Source: Augochlora pura (taxonomy: Eukaryota > Arthropoda > Insecta > Hymenoptera > Halictidae). Taken from it: a stretch of DNA of 64,000 bases. A program made the translations under genes and the position numbers. Under the pieces are notes generated by a model. It was not told the DNA's origin, searched no databases, and was given only the letters and a program-made list of their open reading frames with translations. This document shows, one piece after another, positions 35,565 through 48,459 of this stretch. Within the stretch, counting starts at the first letter, position 1; every line of letters begins with the position of its first letter. The stretch covers positions 21,390,001 through 21,454,000 of the forward strand of contig NC_135773.1 of the NCBI RefSeq assembly GCF_028453695.1, in the 5' to 3' direction.

Positions 35565-35885
35565 TGGCGTGTTAATTCATATTAATTCGTATTAATTCAT
35601 ATAAATACGTATTAATTCTTATAAATTCGCATAAATACGTATTAATTCATATAAATTCATATAAATACGTATTAATTCGTATAAATGCGTATAAATACGT
35701 ATTAATTCGTATAAATTCGTATTAATTCGTATAAATTCGTATTAATTCTTATAAATTCGTATAAATTCATATTAATTCGTATAAATTCGTATAAATTCAT
35801 ATTAATTCGTATAAATTCACATAAACTCGTATAAATTCGTATAAATTCATATTAATTCGTATAAATTCACATAAACTCGTATGAA
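35565..35885. repeat. 10-bp minisatellite
   Basis: About 30 units of ATTAATTCGT/ATAAATTCGT in alternating order. Directly follows MITE family F. Confidence 0.9.
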
Positions 35886-36375
35886 TCTACAACTGTGGCA
35901 AACCCTTCACGGCCGCCTTCTCCATCCTCGCGCCAAAGAGAAAGAAAAAGGAAAAGCAAAGAGAATCCGGTACACCATTGACTTTTAACAAACGAAACGG
36001 CCGCGGCTCGATATTTCGCGTGGATCGGTATTTGTTCGTTCGCCAAGCAACTTAGCGACCTTTCCCGGTGCATCGTTTTTAATGTCAGTAACGATAGCAA
36101 AGCAAGCGCGGGCGAAGACAATGCGCGCGAGATGAATTCCGGGCCGGGAGCGTACAAGCGAACGGACAGCGCCGTGGAATCCGTGGAACTCGGATCGCCG
36201 GATTGATAAATCGCCCCTCCCACGCACGTGATCCCGTTATCTCCCGTTTCTCAATGACATCGCGCGTGCTATAGTTTTTTTTAATTGGGTCGCACGTGAG
36301 AAAGCGATCCCGTCGAGAGCGTGTGTCGCGCGACAACGCGATCCTGCGTCTACCGCCGCGAGACCGCAATTAATA

Positions 36376-36630
36376 TTAACCCTTTGCTCAACTGTAATTC
36401 TAAAATAACTTTCAAGGAATTTTAAATTAAAAACTAACATACGTAACGTATAACATTTCCATCTTATACGACAAAATGTATTTTATCTTTAATCTTGTAA
36501 TTCAGACGGCGACAGATATATTTTCAATAATTTTTGAAATATAACATTCTCGTAGTATAAAAATGATTTTGGTACGTGCTGTAACAATTTTAGTGGTGCC
36601 TCGAAGTTGCCACTCGAGTGCAAAGGGTTG
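36376..36630. mobile_element. TTAA MITE, family A
   Basis: TTAACCCTTTGCTCAACTG at the left (short deletion in the inverted repeat) and CCACTCGAGTGCAAAGGGTT at the right. Confidence 0.75.
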
Positions 36631-37545
36631 TGGTTTGATGAAGAGGACTGCGTTAAAATGCGAGAGTAGATGCTTTATACGCGGAAAATGGAAAATTAAT
36701 TGGCGCCGTTTTTACGTATATCACTATATTAAAATAATTTATTGTTCTGTTTGAAATCTTAATGTTCTATAAAGAAAATCAAAGTATAAAAAAGGTAGCT
36801 TATAAATTGGTTGTCGTGGTAACCAATAATTTAGTACGAATTATTGAGATAAATGTGTTAGCTCGTACTATCAAAATCTTTAATATTACTACATTATTCT
36901 CAGATCGATTACTAAATCATTTTCTAAATTTTAAATGTCTCTAGCGATTAATAAAATGAATAAAATCAAAATATAAAGAAAAATTGAACATTAAGCTAAA
37001 TATTTACAACCGTTCGGTTAATTGGCTTCTGCCTGCTCCTTTCTTATTAAAGATTGTTAAGAGCGGGATCTGGAACGCCAGAAAAACATTTAGATCCGGC
37101 TGGTAGGCTAATCCGTAACCAGCGGAATTTCGCCATCGAACAATTCTTTCGCCGACAAAAGTCGTACAATTATTGCGGTAATCCCGGAATGCGTCAGACG
37201 AAAACGCGTCACGATAGAAATACAGTGTCTCTAGTTAGCGCAACCGGCTGCCTGCAAATACAAATTAGTTTTAATGGCGGATGTCGAAATCCCTGGCGAG
37301 GATACTGCGAACAAACTCGTGAGTTACGCAAAAATAAAAAAAGGAAGGAAAAGAAAAACGTTAAAATTGAGACACCGGAAAGTCGTGCACGGAAATTAAC
37401 AAGTCGAGCAATCGCGATGATTCGGAGACCTAATTAGAAGAATTTAGATTTAGCGCCGACTGAGAAATACGCGGACAATTTAAACATTGTTTCCCCGGTG
37501 GAAAAAGTTTCGTTTCAGTTTACGTCTCTTCGTAGACTTGGAAAC

Positions 37546-37758
37546 TTAACCCTTTGCACTCGAAGCTATCTCAATTTCTGAAATAATTTCTTTAACTTAT
37601 GATATGTTTATTTTATGTAATTAATTCTTGTTATTCGTATCTCAACATAACCTTAACAATTTTTAAAATACAAACTTTATTAGTATAGAGATTACTTTGC
37701 AACGTGGTAGAAGAATTTGATGGTGCCTCGCAGTCACCGCTCGAGTGCAAAGGGTTAA
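37546..37758. mobile_element. TTAA MITE, family A
   Basis: TTAACCCTTTGCACTCGAAG and CCGCTCGAGTGCAAAGGGTTAA, with GGTGCCTCGCAGTCACC inside. Confidence 0.85.
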
Positions 37759-39469
37759 AGCGTCATTGATCAAAATTCATCATTCTCCAACTCTTTTGAC
37801 ACTCCGATCTTTTAATTCTCCTTTTACCGGGTAAAAATTTAAAATTTTCTAAAATTTAAAGTGGAAGCTCTGAATCTCTGAAATTCTGAAAATCTCCTGA
37901 ATTTCCAAGTTTCGATTGTCCACGTCGCGAAGCCAACGCTCTCGCCGCTGCCACGAGAATTTGACGACGTTGTTGACAAGGCAGGGCTCCTCTAAACTTC
38001 CGACGTATCCCCGGGTTTCACGCGGTTCCCGAGTTGTCGAACTTGTGGAAACTATTCGCCGCCGCGATGCCTCCAATTCCACGGATACGCGTGAGAAGAT
38101 CGTGCGACGCGGCGATTTCAGTTCCTGTGTGTTCGTCATTGTGCGCCGGTGCGCCGCGTATCTCTCTTCGCGTTACTTCCGATCAATTGAATCGCCCCCA
38201 CCGATTCATTTGTAACTTCTCGTCGGAGGTGCATTGTACTACGAACAGAGTCGTGAGAATATATTTGCATGTTCCTGGCCCCGCGTCACCTGTATTTATG
38301 AATCGCCGCGGCGCGCCGCATAATACGATCATGAGCGACAGATAATAGAAAACAGCGTTTCGCGCTCGATAGTCCGCGACCCGCGTCAATGGTAATTAAA
38401 TTGTCCTATCGGTGTCATCGCGGCGTGCTGAATAATGATCGCACGTTACCTTACAAATGTTGTTCGATTAATTAGATCGTATATCTCTCCCACTACCTAA
38501 ACAATATCTCTATCATGCGCCCTTTTACATGACAATATACTCAACAAAACTATTACAAATTGATTAGAAATTTACGATTGAAAATTGTTTCTATTTTGTA
38601 AGAAGTTCTATTTTTCAAAATTTATTCGAATCGCTGCGACTTACAAATTGTATTTATATTTATTAATAAACCATGGATTTTTACGAAACATTTCTTCTTT
38701 CAATGATACGAACAAGTTTGAAGATTCGATTATTTTATTTTGCTCGCGGTCCATTCATTTTGCGACTATCCGCGTTAAAAAGTAAAATCTCGTGGCGATT
38801 CCATTCTCGTGTTCGTAAAACTTCTTGCTGATTTTACACTTTTTCCCGTCGACGATAAAACAGTGTTCGATTAATATTTTTCGCGTCTACGGGCAATACA
38901 TTAAATTCCGCCGTTCACCAAAGACTCGGAGAAGTTTTGCGGAGTGTTTGGTTGAAACCAGGAAATGTAGCGCCGCTTAAAATCATTTGATCACGTCTCG
39001 CTACGATCGAACGAGGAAAACGTTCCCGCGAAGGTTCAATGACACGCGTGTACCGAAATAGAACGTCAATAATTCGTATACCTGTTGATTTCGCAACGTT
39101 CATTACGTCGTTGTAAATTAACATCATCCTGTTTCATTAATCACGTGCCCTGATCCTGTACGTATCAACCGATACCGCGTTTCGCGCAACACGCCACAAA
39201 ATCGACCTCGTCGACCGTTCACCGCGGCCGAAGATCCATCGATTCTTTAACGATCCTATTTACACGAGAAATTCCTTGGGGCCCCCGATCCGTTTACTTT
39301 TTTAATCGGCCACGAGCAGACCAAACGAATCACTGCCGCCACGCTCCATCGCCTATAATGTACCGATAATTATGAACGTGGTCCACATAAAAAGAAAAAT
39401 GAATTTGTCAGTTATTTTACACCATATTATTTTTAACTGAATTTATTCATAATTCAGCTATTTTAAGGG

Positions 39470-39643
39470 GAAATTCAAAATATTGATATATTAAATTCAA
39501 AATATTTTCTATATTATGGGATTGCATTTTGTGACTCGTGCAACAGTTAACAGCTCTTAACAATTTTCTAAATATAAATAAATGTGATAAAAATGATTTT
39601 GAAACGTGGCATGATCATTTTTCACTCGACCGCAAAGGGTTAA
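39470..39643. mobile_element. Family A MITE, right part only
   Basis: GTGACTCGTGCAACAGTTAAC and CACTCGACCGCAAAGGGTTAA match the right half of family A; no left inverted repeat is visible. Confidence 0.5.
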
Positions 39644-40224
39644 CTCCATGTAACTCAAAAGGGCCTTATTAGCCCGTTAATAAAGAATAATAATAATAAT
39701 GCATAACCTTGTCCATAAATCTTCAGACACCTGGTCATTCTAAAAAGAAATATTAATCGCAGCGCATATTCGATGTTATTATTGTACAAGGAAATAATCA
39801 ATCGAATTAATTATATATATTTCTATTTGTATTTCGTTTTCAAACAGCCAAGTGTGTGGAGAATATATATTGAACAAAAGCCTGGTTAAGAAGATCGGGA
39901 ATTGCAGTAAGCTTTTAATTGAGCAATATACCCAGCAATGAAGCCACGTAAATTGAATTCAGGTACAGTTACACGCTCTACAATGTGGAGCGCTCGCATA
40001 AATATCTCTGAATTTCATTGCTTATTGAATCTCGTACGGACAATACCGGGCTTTACCGATACAATTAATTCATCGATGGCAATTCATACGGGAAAGTTGC
40101 CAAGCATTGATCACCTATATCGTAATCCGATACTTTAATTCCTTCTTATTTATTGCGCGTTGGTTAACAACGACTAGCGATCGATATATGTAGTATGCAC
40201 CACCTGTTGCTTCTGTAATATTTT

Positions 40225-40335
40225 TATAATTGATAATTTTGATAATTGATAATTTTGATAATTGATAATTCTGATAATTGATTATTTTGATAATTGATAA
40301 TTTTGATAATTGATAATTCTGATAATTGTTTTCGG
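40225..40335. repeat. Tandem repeat of about 19 bp
   Basis: Copies of GATAATTGATAATTTTGAT. Confidence 0.85.
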
Positions 40336-40408
40336 TACTGAATAATGAACCGAGAAAATCGGACAGCGGTTAATACGGTATCAACAACCTGTTGTTTCTA
40401 AAATATTA

Positions 40409-40465
40409 GGCTGTTGCATACGAAATGTCAGATGTTTAAGTGAATATATGAAAGCGAGGGATGAA
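40409..40465 (+). mobile_element. Solo end of the mariner-like family seen at 23547
   Basis: TTAGGCTGTTGCATACGAAA followed by TGTCAGATGTTTAAGTGAATATATG matches the 23547 end closely. I see no matching opposite end nearby. Confidence 0.5.
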
Positions 40466-41224
40466 AATAAATGGAAATTTGTCCGATAAGAGTGTAATAC
40501 CTGTAGATTTGATAGCGTAACACGTGGAGTTATGGCTTCTGTTTATATGCCAGTTGATACGCCTGCGCACCGACCATCGACATCGATTTGCAATATTCAT
40601 TACTCATTACCTTCGAGCCGGTCTCGTGTTACATAGAGCAGGCAATGATAATTCGCGCGCTTTGTATACGAACGAGGAACGACATTTTATCGATCATTTC
40701 CCTGCGAGCATCGGTTATCGTGTTCGTGAATCTCGAAAATGATGCGCCAAGAAGCAATGTGGACCGCATTGCTTCGAATTTCTCTTGCAGAATTCAATTT
40801 CTGCGAGACCGTCGGTAATCAAAAAATAACATTCATCGAGTCCGGAATATCGTAAAAATCACCGTTATAAAAGACCGAAGTGCTCGATGAAAGATGAAGA
40901 TTTCGTTTGACCGTTCGCACGTGATCCACGATGATCGCGTGTACGAAAGAGCCGAAAAAAATTCATCCGATGCCACGTGATCCCTACGAAACAAGCATTT
41001 CTCTAAAAAATATTTTTCTAAAAAATATTTCTCTAAAAAATACCAATAGAATAGTAATAAAATAGACGGCAACGATGCGACAAGGAACCACAATTATTAT
41101 GAACGTGGGCGATAAATTAAAAAATATAGAATAAAACTTTAAACAGCGAACAAGCGAACCTGTCGAATTGAAAAACTGATTTAATTGCATTCAACGAAAG
41201 CGTCGACTATAAAAACGCAATGCA

Positions 41225-41394
41225 TAAAACCCATGTTTCTATAGAGAAGATGATTTATCTCCAGATAAATAAATTATCTCATGTCAACAGTTTCACTTTT
41301 AACAATTTTCTAAAATTAAACTTTGTCTATATAAAAATTATTTTGAAACGTGATAGAACAATTTTAGTGGTGACTTCGAGTGCAAAGGGTCAAT
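41225..41394. mobile_element. Family A MITE, left end lost
   Basis: AATTTTCTAAAATTAAAC, then GGTGACTTCGAGTGCAAAGGG plus TCAA at the right. The last TTAA is mutated. Confidence 0.6.
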
Positions 41395-42513
41395 ACTACT
41401 AATTGTTTTAGAATTATCCTAAAGCGTGCGAAATTGCTGACTATGTTACCATTTGGCATAAATCGAAGAAGAAGTATATTTATTATTGACATTTCCTTAT
41501 GTATACACGACGCAGCTAGCAGGTGAAATGAAAAATCTTAAACAGTGTCGTTCTGACTGCAATAATGTTCTAAGACTACGAAGAAAGATAAACTGGTACT
41601 AAATTAATATTTATCTTAGACACGGAAATACTCGACTCGACACCAATGCACTTTGCGAAAGATACTTTGTTAAACAAATGGAACGGAACCTTAAATACCG
41701 TGGACAGGGTCGACGTTCTTACTGAAACGGAAACGCACTCTGTAATTAATACCGCGCTGTTAATTTCCTTAACAACAGGATTCCACCACTCGCGCCACTT
41801 TCTTATCGAATCGGTCTGAATGAACGTAGCGTAGAAAATAAAGGTTCTTATGGGCGAGTAGCCACGCTGCCGCGGGTGTCCCGGTGATCCGATTCGCGAC
41901 GAGAGACGACGACAGCGAACGGCGACGCGGCGTCGGGACCGCGACGACGGGCCTTTCGTCGCGCGGTTATCGCGAATTGAGACTCGATTCTCGGGGAAAA
42001 TCTCGCACTTACACAGTATACGGAGGCTGATTGGCATTTTGTTGCGCGTCGCATTTAGGTATACGAGACGGAGAGGTGTGGTTGAGGTCCGCTCGACGCC
42101 GAACGTCGTCAGGCCGATGGAGCAGCCGATGCACTGCGAGCAACACGATCTCCACCGTAAAGTCTTCTTCTCGGGCCTCGCCGATCCGTGGAAGGGATCA
42201 CCGACTCCCTCTTACCTTTCTTTTCGCTTTCCACCTCTCACCTGCCCGCCGAGTCATCCCTGCACACAGGACACAGGAATCTCGTGGCGGAGGCCGCGCC
42301 TCCGCGAAAATTCGGTGTCCTCTCCGCGACGATCTTTCTGCTCGGTTGTTCGCGTTCTGAGCGAGCACACCTGAGCATACCTTTCAAACAACAACATTAT
42401 TAGAAATGTTATGCCAATCGTGACCAATTTTTCAATTATTTGAAAAAATGATATTACAAGTAACGTGTTATTTTGTATCACGTTATATCGTTTCTAAAAT
42501 AATTTTCACATTA

Positions 42514-42741
42514 TTAACCCTTTGCGGTCGTGTGTCTACTCCCAGCCGCCAAAGCAATTTATTTATCTTTCTTTTTTTAGTTTTAGACAAAATTAAAACA
42601 TATTATCGTGTTACATATGTCTAAGTAAAACGGAGATTTTGTTTCTTCTTCTTTTATTACTGTTATCTTATTACTGTCCACTGAAAGAAAATTAATTACG
42701 CATGACTTGTGTATAAATTTAATACGACCGCAAAGGGTTAA
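42514..42741. mobile_element. TTAA MITE, family D
   Basis: TTAACCCTTTGCGGTCGTGTG at the left and AATACGACCGCAAAGGGTTAA at the right, 228 bp with both TTAA. Only complete copy in the window. Confidence 0.75.
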
Positions 42742-42950
42742 AGACCCTTCTATTCAAAAGATTGTTAAAAACGTAACAGTTTCACGATTCACTAGACTCA
42801 ATTTCATATTCACAAATTGTACTAAAATAAAACTTAGCACATTTTATATAGAATGGAAACGCAGCTGGTTAAAATGTTTAACCAGCTTAACCTTCTTTTT
42901 TTTATAATTTTATAGCCAGGCTCAAAATGGCCTGGAGCGCAAAGGGTTAA
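42742..42950. mobile_element. Family A MITE, left end lost, abutting family D
   Basis: Starts right after the family D copy with AGACCCTTCTATTC and continues as family A to GGAGCGCAAAGGGTTAA. Confidence 0.6.
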
Positions 42951-43554
42951 ACAGGTGTTCGTGCCCGCGAGCATTTATTATTTGAAATGATATTTGAACC
43001 CTTCTTAAGAGTGAACACTAGCATTTGCAATCACCTTTTTTAAATAACAATATTTCAAATATCATAGCAGACAACGTGTTATTTTATAATTAGTTGAGAT
43101 AATCGTGAAACGGTTGATGGAAATTATATGGTCATTATATTATCAGCCTCGATACATTGACATTCTCCTTGACATTTCTGCGCGATGAAAACGATCGATC
43201 CGACTGTGCTAGATAATTATTCGATGATAAGAAATGTTTTTTCCGAAGATTAACATCCCCGTATGCATCTCACTAGCCGGTGCAAACACATCTAACTAAA
43301 ACAGTTCTTATACCATTAAATAAATTACTCGAAATTGAACCTTTTCATCGCTGATACGGAAATTTCTGATAAATAAAGGAAGTGTTGCATGCGATGAGGT
43401 TTATGCGCCTATCACAACATCTATGGTCATCTTCTTGCGGAATCTTTCGGCACACAGTCCCATACCATAAGATTCACCACCGTGACATGTTAACATAGCT
43501 GTGCATATTTATTCGCGGACCTGTTTGCCACTGTCTTATTCATTTGTCAACAGA

Positions 43555-43650
43555 GAAAAATATAAAACTAAAAAAAATGTAAAAACTGAAAAAAATATAA
43601 AACTAAAAGAAATATAAAAACTGAAAGAGATATAAAATCTGTAAATAAAA
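43555..43650. repeat. Tandem repeat of about 18 bp
   Basis: AAAAATATAAAACTAAAA and variants, five copies. Confidence 0.7.
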
Positions 43651-45433
43651 CTAGGTAATTACTGCAACGTACAGCGTTACCGCCTTTTGCTAAATACATC
43701 GCATACACACGACACGATCCATCTCCCGCCTACTTACGCAATGTACAGGAGGGAAGGTAAATATGAAATTTACATGCAACGCGGTTACTAAGTAGAAAGC
43801 AAAACAAAATGCTCGCCGGTGGTCGTTCATCGTACGCTTCCTATGATCCCGCGCCGAGGAATGGAATAAAAATCGTCGGGCGAGGCCGTAAATTATCTTC
43901 TCTTCCGTTCAACAGAGGATCCCGTGTGTCCGCGAGGCACCTCCCTCGGTCGATAAAAGAACAGCAAACGTCGCGTTCGAATATGCACGCGGCCATGTAA
44001 TCTTTCACGGGTACACGTGAACGTGAACACGTTGGCTGGCGGAGGTCAACGGCGCGGAGAAATTCCACCGATACGATTACAAATGCAAATGCCACGGAAT
44101 AACATTTCTCGCATAGTGTACTAATTCAATTTATTGACAACGACGTCGACGAATCGTTGTCGCGACGGACGCGATTAATCATTATGAAATCGTTGTGCGG
44201 TGCGCGTTTATCTGGACTCTTGGGTGAATTCGAAGACATTTTAAAAAATCATTCGCTAACAGCGGGCCTCGATTTTTCTAAAAATTAAATGAACAAACTT
44301 GTGAACAAGTTTCGAAAATGTTAAATTAAAGAAATGACGCTAGTTTAACACGTTTGTTGCTTAGCGTAGATCGGTCGAGTTTCTTACAGGCCCGAAATCT
44401 GATGGAACGCGTAAGATAAGGTTATACTTTACATATTAAATATAAATTAATGTACAATATATATTATAGCGTGCGAACTTTTACTATTCTTATTTTATAT
44501 ATTTTATATATGCTGCTACTTGTTCGATGAAATTTCTGTGCTACAAATGGGATTTTCAGAAATAATATAAATCAAATCAGTAAAATCCTATTAAAATTGA
44601 ACAGGAAGATCGTCACCCATATGTGGGCTCCCAAAAAAAGCATACTTTGCATCGACGAACGTGTTAACAAAACACTCTTTCACCTAAGTAAACGAAAGAT
44701 TGAACAGACGTATTTTGCAGCGTGTCTAGCAGCAAATTACCCGGCGTAAAGTGGGTTAAAAATAATAATGAATAACTGTCGTTGGTAAAGATTGGCATGC
44801 GCCGCGAGCGCGACAAGCGGTATTTATGTGGCGTACGAAAGAAATTCGCGCGGTAGTGGCCGCATTAACGAGGAACAAGGTGTCGAAAAGTTCGTGGGAC
44901 ACAGTGTCCTTCCATTTATAGTCGGTGTCGGGTCTGTCTCGGTGGCCACCGGGTATCAAATTCCATCGGAAAGTCCGCCGATGCTCGCAATTAAAATGGA
45001 AAGTAGAACGGGCGCCCCGAGATAAAACGCGCGCGCGAATCGTCGCGGGCACGATCTCGTAGCGACGACGACGTGTGCTCTCGGTACGGTTAATGGAGCA
45101 CTATTGCGTGCGTCGACATCGATTTCCTTTCAATCTCCTTCACATCCTCTCGCGTCCACGTGTTCGCCGCGTTACGGTATCGTTGCGGTCCGCGCGATCC
45201 ACCGATCCGCGATCCGCGATCGTCGCCGCTGCTTGTTGCAAAAGAAAGAGATCTACCCGGACCGAAACGGGCGGTAACACAACGCTCCGACGCGTCCCAC
45301 GATCGTTGCGAACGCGCGCTGACATTTCTGCGACGTCGACGGCGCGGCGTGGGTACCCGATTCTTCCACTCGAAACGATCGGAAAATTAATTTTTTCGCT
45401 TCTTTCGATTAACCGCGTAGCTGCGTCGATATA

Positions 45434-46350
45434 TTAGCTTGAGAAGAAAGAAATCCATTGTTTTTACGCGAGCTTCAAGACTTTATTTAACATGTTTCCG
45501 ATTGTCCGATTTAGGTCAAATATGCACCGTTTTGTTCTAGAATTTGTTGCCATTTTAAAGGTACCTTCGTAATGCCTCTCTCGTAGAAGTCTATTTGAGC
45601 GAAAAACTCTTGCAATCGACTTTCACGATCTTCTCTCGATGCCAATTTCTTATCACTAAGGAAGTTTTGCAATGCAAGATAAACATGGTAGTCGCTTGGT
45701 GCCAGGTCTGGACTATATGGTGGATGCATCAAAACGGCCCAGTCGAGCTCCTGAATTTTCTGACGAGTCACTATAGACGCGTGTGGCCTGGCGTTGTCTT
45801 GATGGCACACAACACCTCTCCTGTTGGCCAATTCTGGCCGTTTCTGGTCAATCGCTAGCTTCAAACGGTCCAGTTGTTGACAGGAGAGATCCGAATTTAG
45901 TGTTTCGCCATATGGAAGCAACTCATAATAAATGATTCCTTTCCAGTCCCATCAAATGCACAGCAGAACCTTCTTGGCTGTTAGTCTTGGTTTAGCTACC
46001 GCCTGACCTGCTTCATCAGACTTTGACCATGAACGTTTTCGCACAATGTTGTCGTATGTGATCCATTTCTCATCCCCAGTCACCATGCGTTCAAGGAACG
46101 GGTCAATCTCATTCCGTTTGGCCAAGACATCGCAGATGAAAATTAGAGCCATCATTATTTTTTGGGTTAACCCCTTGCCTCACGACTTGATTTCCAACTG
46201 TGCGGGCCCAAAGTCTGGTTTATGTTTGGCCCAGTAACCTTGCGACGCCTCTGAGGCAACTTTTTCATATTTTGTCCGATAGACTTACGACGCCTCTGAG
46301 GCGTCATTGTAAGCTAAGGGGTTAATTGATGTGGCATCCAAACGTCGAGC
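45434..46350 (-). pseudogene. Mariner transposon with a broken transposase gene
   Basis: Tc1/mariner-superfamily (mariner type) cut-and-paste transposase, 5'-truncated. The right part (45511-45951) carries the C-terminal catalytic core: HQDNARPHAS and the mariner hallmark YSPDLAPSDYH (the D34D part of the DDD triad). The middle part (45955-46155) carries MVTGDEKWITYDN, holding the first catalytic Asp. A TGA at 45952-45954 replaces the first of two adjacent Trp codons. A short upstream piece (KKLDVWMPHQLT, 46323-46350) is cut off by the MITE at 46167-46325, and no N-terminal DNA-binding half follows. The 3' inverted repeat is at 45434-45465. With a stop, an insertion and a missing 5' end it cannot be active. 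It lies in intergenic or deep intronic DNA. Confidence 0.9.
46167..46325. mobile_element. TTAA MITE (family G) inserted in the mariner transposase frame
   Basis: Starts TTAACCCCTTGCCTCACGAC and ends GTAAGCTAAGGGGTTAA, 159 bp with both TTAA. Inside are two similar direct blocks (GACGCCTCTGAGGCA at about 46235 and GACGCCTCTGAGGCG at about 46290). Removing one TTAA plus the element rejoins the transposase frame through a Leu-Thr pair, so this is a clean insertion with target duplication. Confidence 0.85.
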
Positions 46351-47105
46351 TTCTTTTCTTCGCGAGCGAGAAATCTCGCGATCCGTCTTTTACGCGTTAA
46401 TAAATAATTGCATGTCCAGACGTCGCTAGCAAAGAACAAACGCCTGTCGGCTTCTGTCCCGCAGGTATCCAAAATCGGCGCGACACACGAGACAACGAGA
46501 ATGGAAATAACTTTATCGAGGAGATGGCATCGGAATAGGGGGAGTGCCCTGCGTCCATCTCCTGCTCGCGGGAGGGCCCTGCCAGAACCGGTGTTGTCCT
46601 CCGGCATCGTCTCCATCCTCCGTATCCGTCCGAGGTGCAAAGGTCTCTCGAAGAATACCGGTATGCCCGACCTAAATGTATGCTGCATTGATACATCGGT
46701 ACGTGTAATTGCAGAAAGAGGACACATTATGTAAGTTCGATGACATTGCCTCCGTTTGGGCACACGTGCCTTACTCTCTCTTCTTCTTCTTCTCTTTTCT
46801 TCGACCTTCTTCCGTTCCTCTTACGCCCGTGTTTACGCTTCGCTCGCGTTTTCGTTCGCGCTTCGCCTGGTGCCGGCTTCTTCGACCCGTTCCTTTCGCC
46901 GCGTACGCCCCGCACCGGCGAAAACAGTTCGCCAATTATTTTGCGGGATCGTCGGAACAGAATTATTTGCACCGTTGTCTTTGTTGTTGCGCCAAGTTTG
47001 TTTCATTAAATCGTGCGCCGTCGATGGAACGACGTTCAGACGCGGTGGTATATATTGCAAATCGAATTGATAGGAGTCCTCTATAACTAGCCTTTGCTAG
47101 TCGTG

Positions 47106-47435
47106 TTAACCCCTTGCCGTACTTTAACGAGTCAGACTTGTGACAAAGATTTCATGCAGGATCTTCTAGCAAATACGAATATTATTAATTTGTTTGCACT
47201 AAATTGCACTATTACGTCTTTCAGGACTACGCAGATTACTACTTTTTCGTGCTTAATTGTTTCCTTCATGGAATGAGATGATTCCAGTGTACCGATTATC
47301 CTGGTTTACTTTCATCCCCAAATTTCGATGACAGGGGATTCAAACTTTCTTTCGATTTAATAGAAATGACTGGCAGCCATATTTAGCGAATCGTGCACGA
47401 AACGATCACGTCACGAGTCTGACTCGTAATTATAA
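47106..47435. mobile_element. Family B MITE, decayed
   Basis: TTAACCCCTTGCCGTACTTTAACG with GAGTCAGACTTGTGACAAA at the left; CACGAGTCTGACTCG near the right without the final inverted repeat. Confidence 0.5.
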
Positions 47436-48179
47436 TAATTGCACTATAGATAAAAGATGAAAATTCTTCTAGTTTTTGGCGTGGAAATACGACTTGGACG
47501 ATGAGAGAATGGTTGACCGACGCGAACCATATAGCTTGCGGCGCTGTACAAGGCCTGTCGGCTAACAACTATATAATTCCTAAGAGTATGCAACCATCTG
47601 TAGTCTCCAGTCATCAATCAATCAACTAGTCGCATGCAGGAGCTACAAATTGTGTCGCATCGCGTGTTATTCATTACATTTTAGTTGGCCGATTAAGTTC
47701 TTTCGCGTACGCGTAACCGAATAATCGCGGTACGCGAAGAATCCGATTTGTTTAACTTTCCTTCCTTCTACGCACTAACGTAAAAGTAACGATACTTTCT
47801 ATTTTGCCGTATGAACCGTTACATCGGGAGAGATATAGTTTCGTACGCCGCGAGGATCGTATCGTTTGTAATGTTTAGAGAGTAGTTTCCCATGAAAATG
47901 ATGTGCTCTTATTTCAACGAATCACGGGGGAGAGAGGTAAAATAGGATTTTCCTTCCTGCAGCAAAAAGGCACGACAAAATGTAAGAAAAGAGTTAATCA
48001 ATGAATTTTATCGAAAGCCATGTTTCACTGACGCCGACGTCGACGGATATTTCCAAAATTTTGTTCATTCGGATGAATCGTGTTACTAAAACAATTCATT
48101 CAAATGATCCGTTGCACGATCTTTCTTTCCCCTACGAAACATTATTATTACTATTATTGTTATTATTAATCTAGCGGGG

Positions 48180-48459
48180 TTAACTCCTTGCACTATTACA
48201 ACGAGTCAGACTCGTGATACAGATTCAATGCTAGATCTAATAAATATGAATTTATTATATTTTTAATATTTATACGAATTTATTACTAATTTCTTCTACA
48301 TCGAAGTAAAAATAAATTCTTCTGTTATCAAAGCTTAGAAAAAAAGTACATGAAGACAATGAAAGGAACAAAAATTGTCTGGTCCTTTTATTAAAAATAT
48401 TATAGATAAATATGTGCTGATCGACGCAGCGTGAAAAGAATCGTAGTGCAAGGGGTTAA
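48180..48459. mobile_element. TTAA MITE, family B
   Basis: TTAACTCCTTGCACTATTACAACG at the left, TCGTAGTGCAAGGGGTTAA at the right, 280 bp; clear family B interior (TAAATATGAATTTATTA, GATCGACGCAGCG). Confidence 0.75.

Noticed and set aside
41576..42037. Minus-strand ATG (MPISLRILC) with a phase-2 donor GTGCGAG, phase-compatible with the chitin-binding exon at 33198
   Set aside because: Only nine codons and no signal-peptide-like stretch; a match by phase alone is weak evidence.
44756..45437. Overlapping Arg-rich frames on both strands
   Set aside because: CpG-rich DNA gives long chance frames rich in Arg; no domain or consistent start.
46350..46763. Minus-strand frame upstream of the mariner KKLDVW motif as the N-terminal half of the transposase
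   Set aside because: The sequence before KKLDVW shows no helix-turn-helix similarity to mariner transposases; the element looks 5' truncated here.
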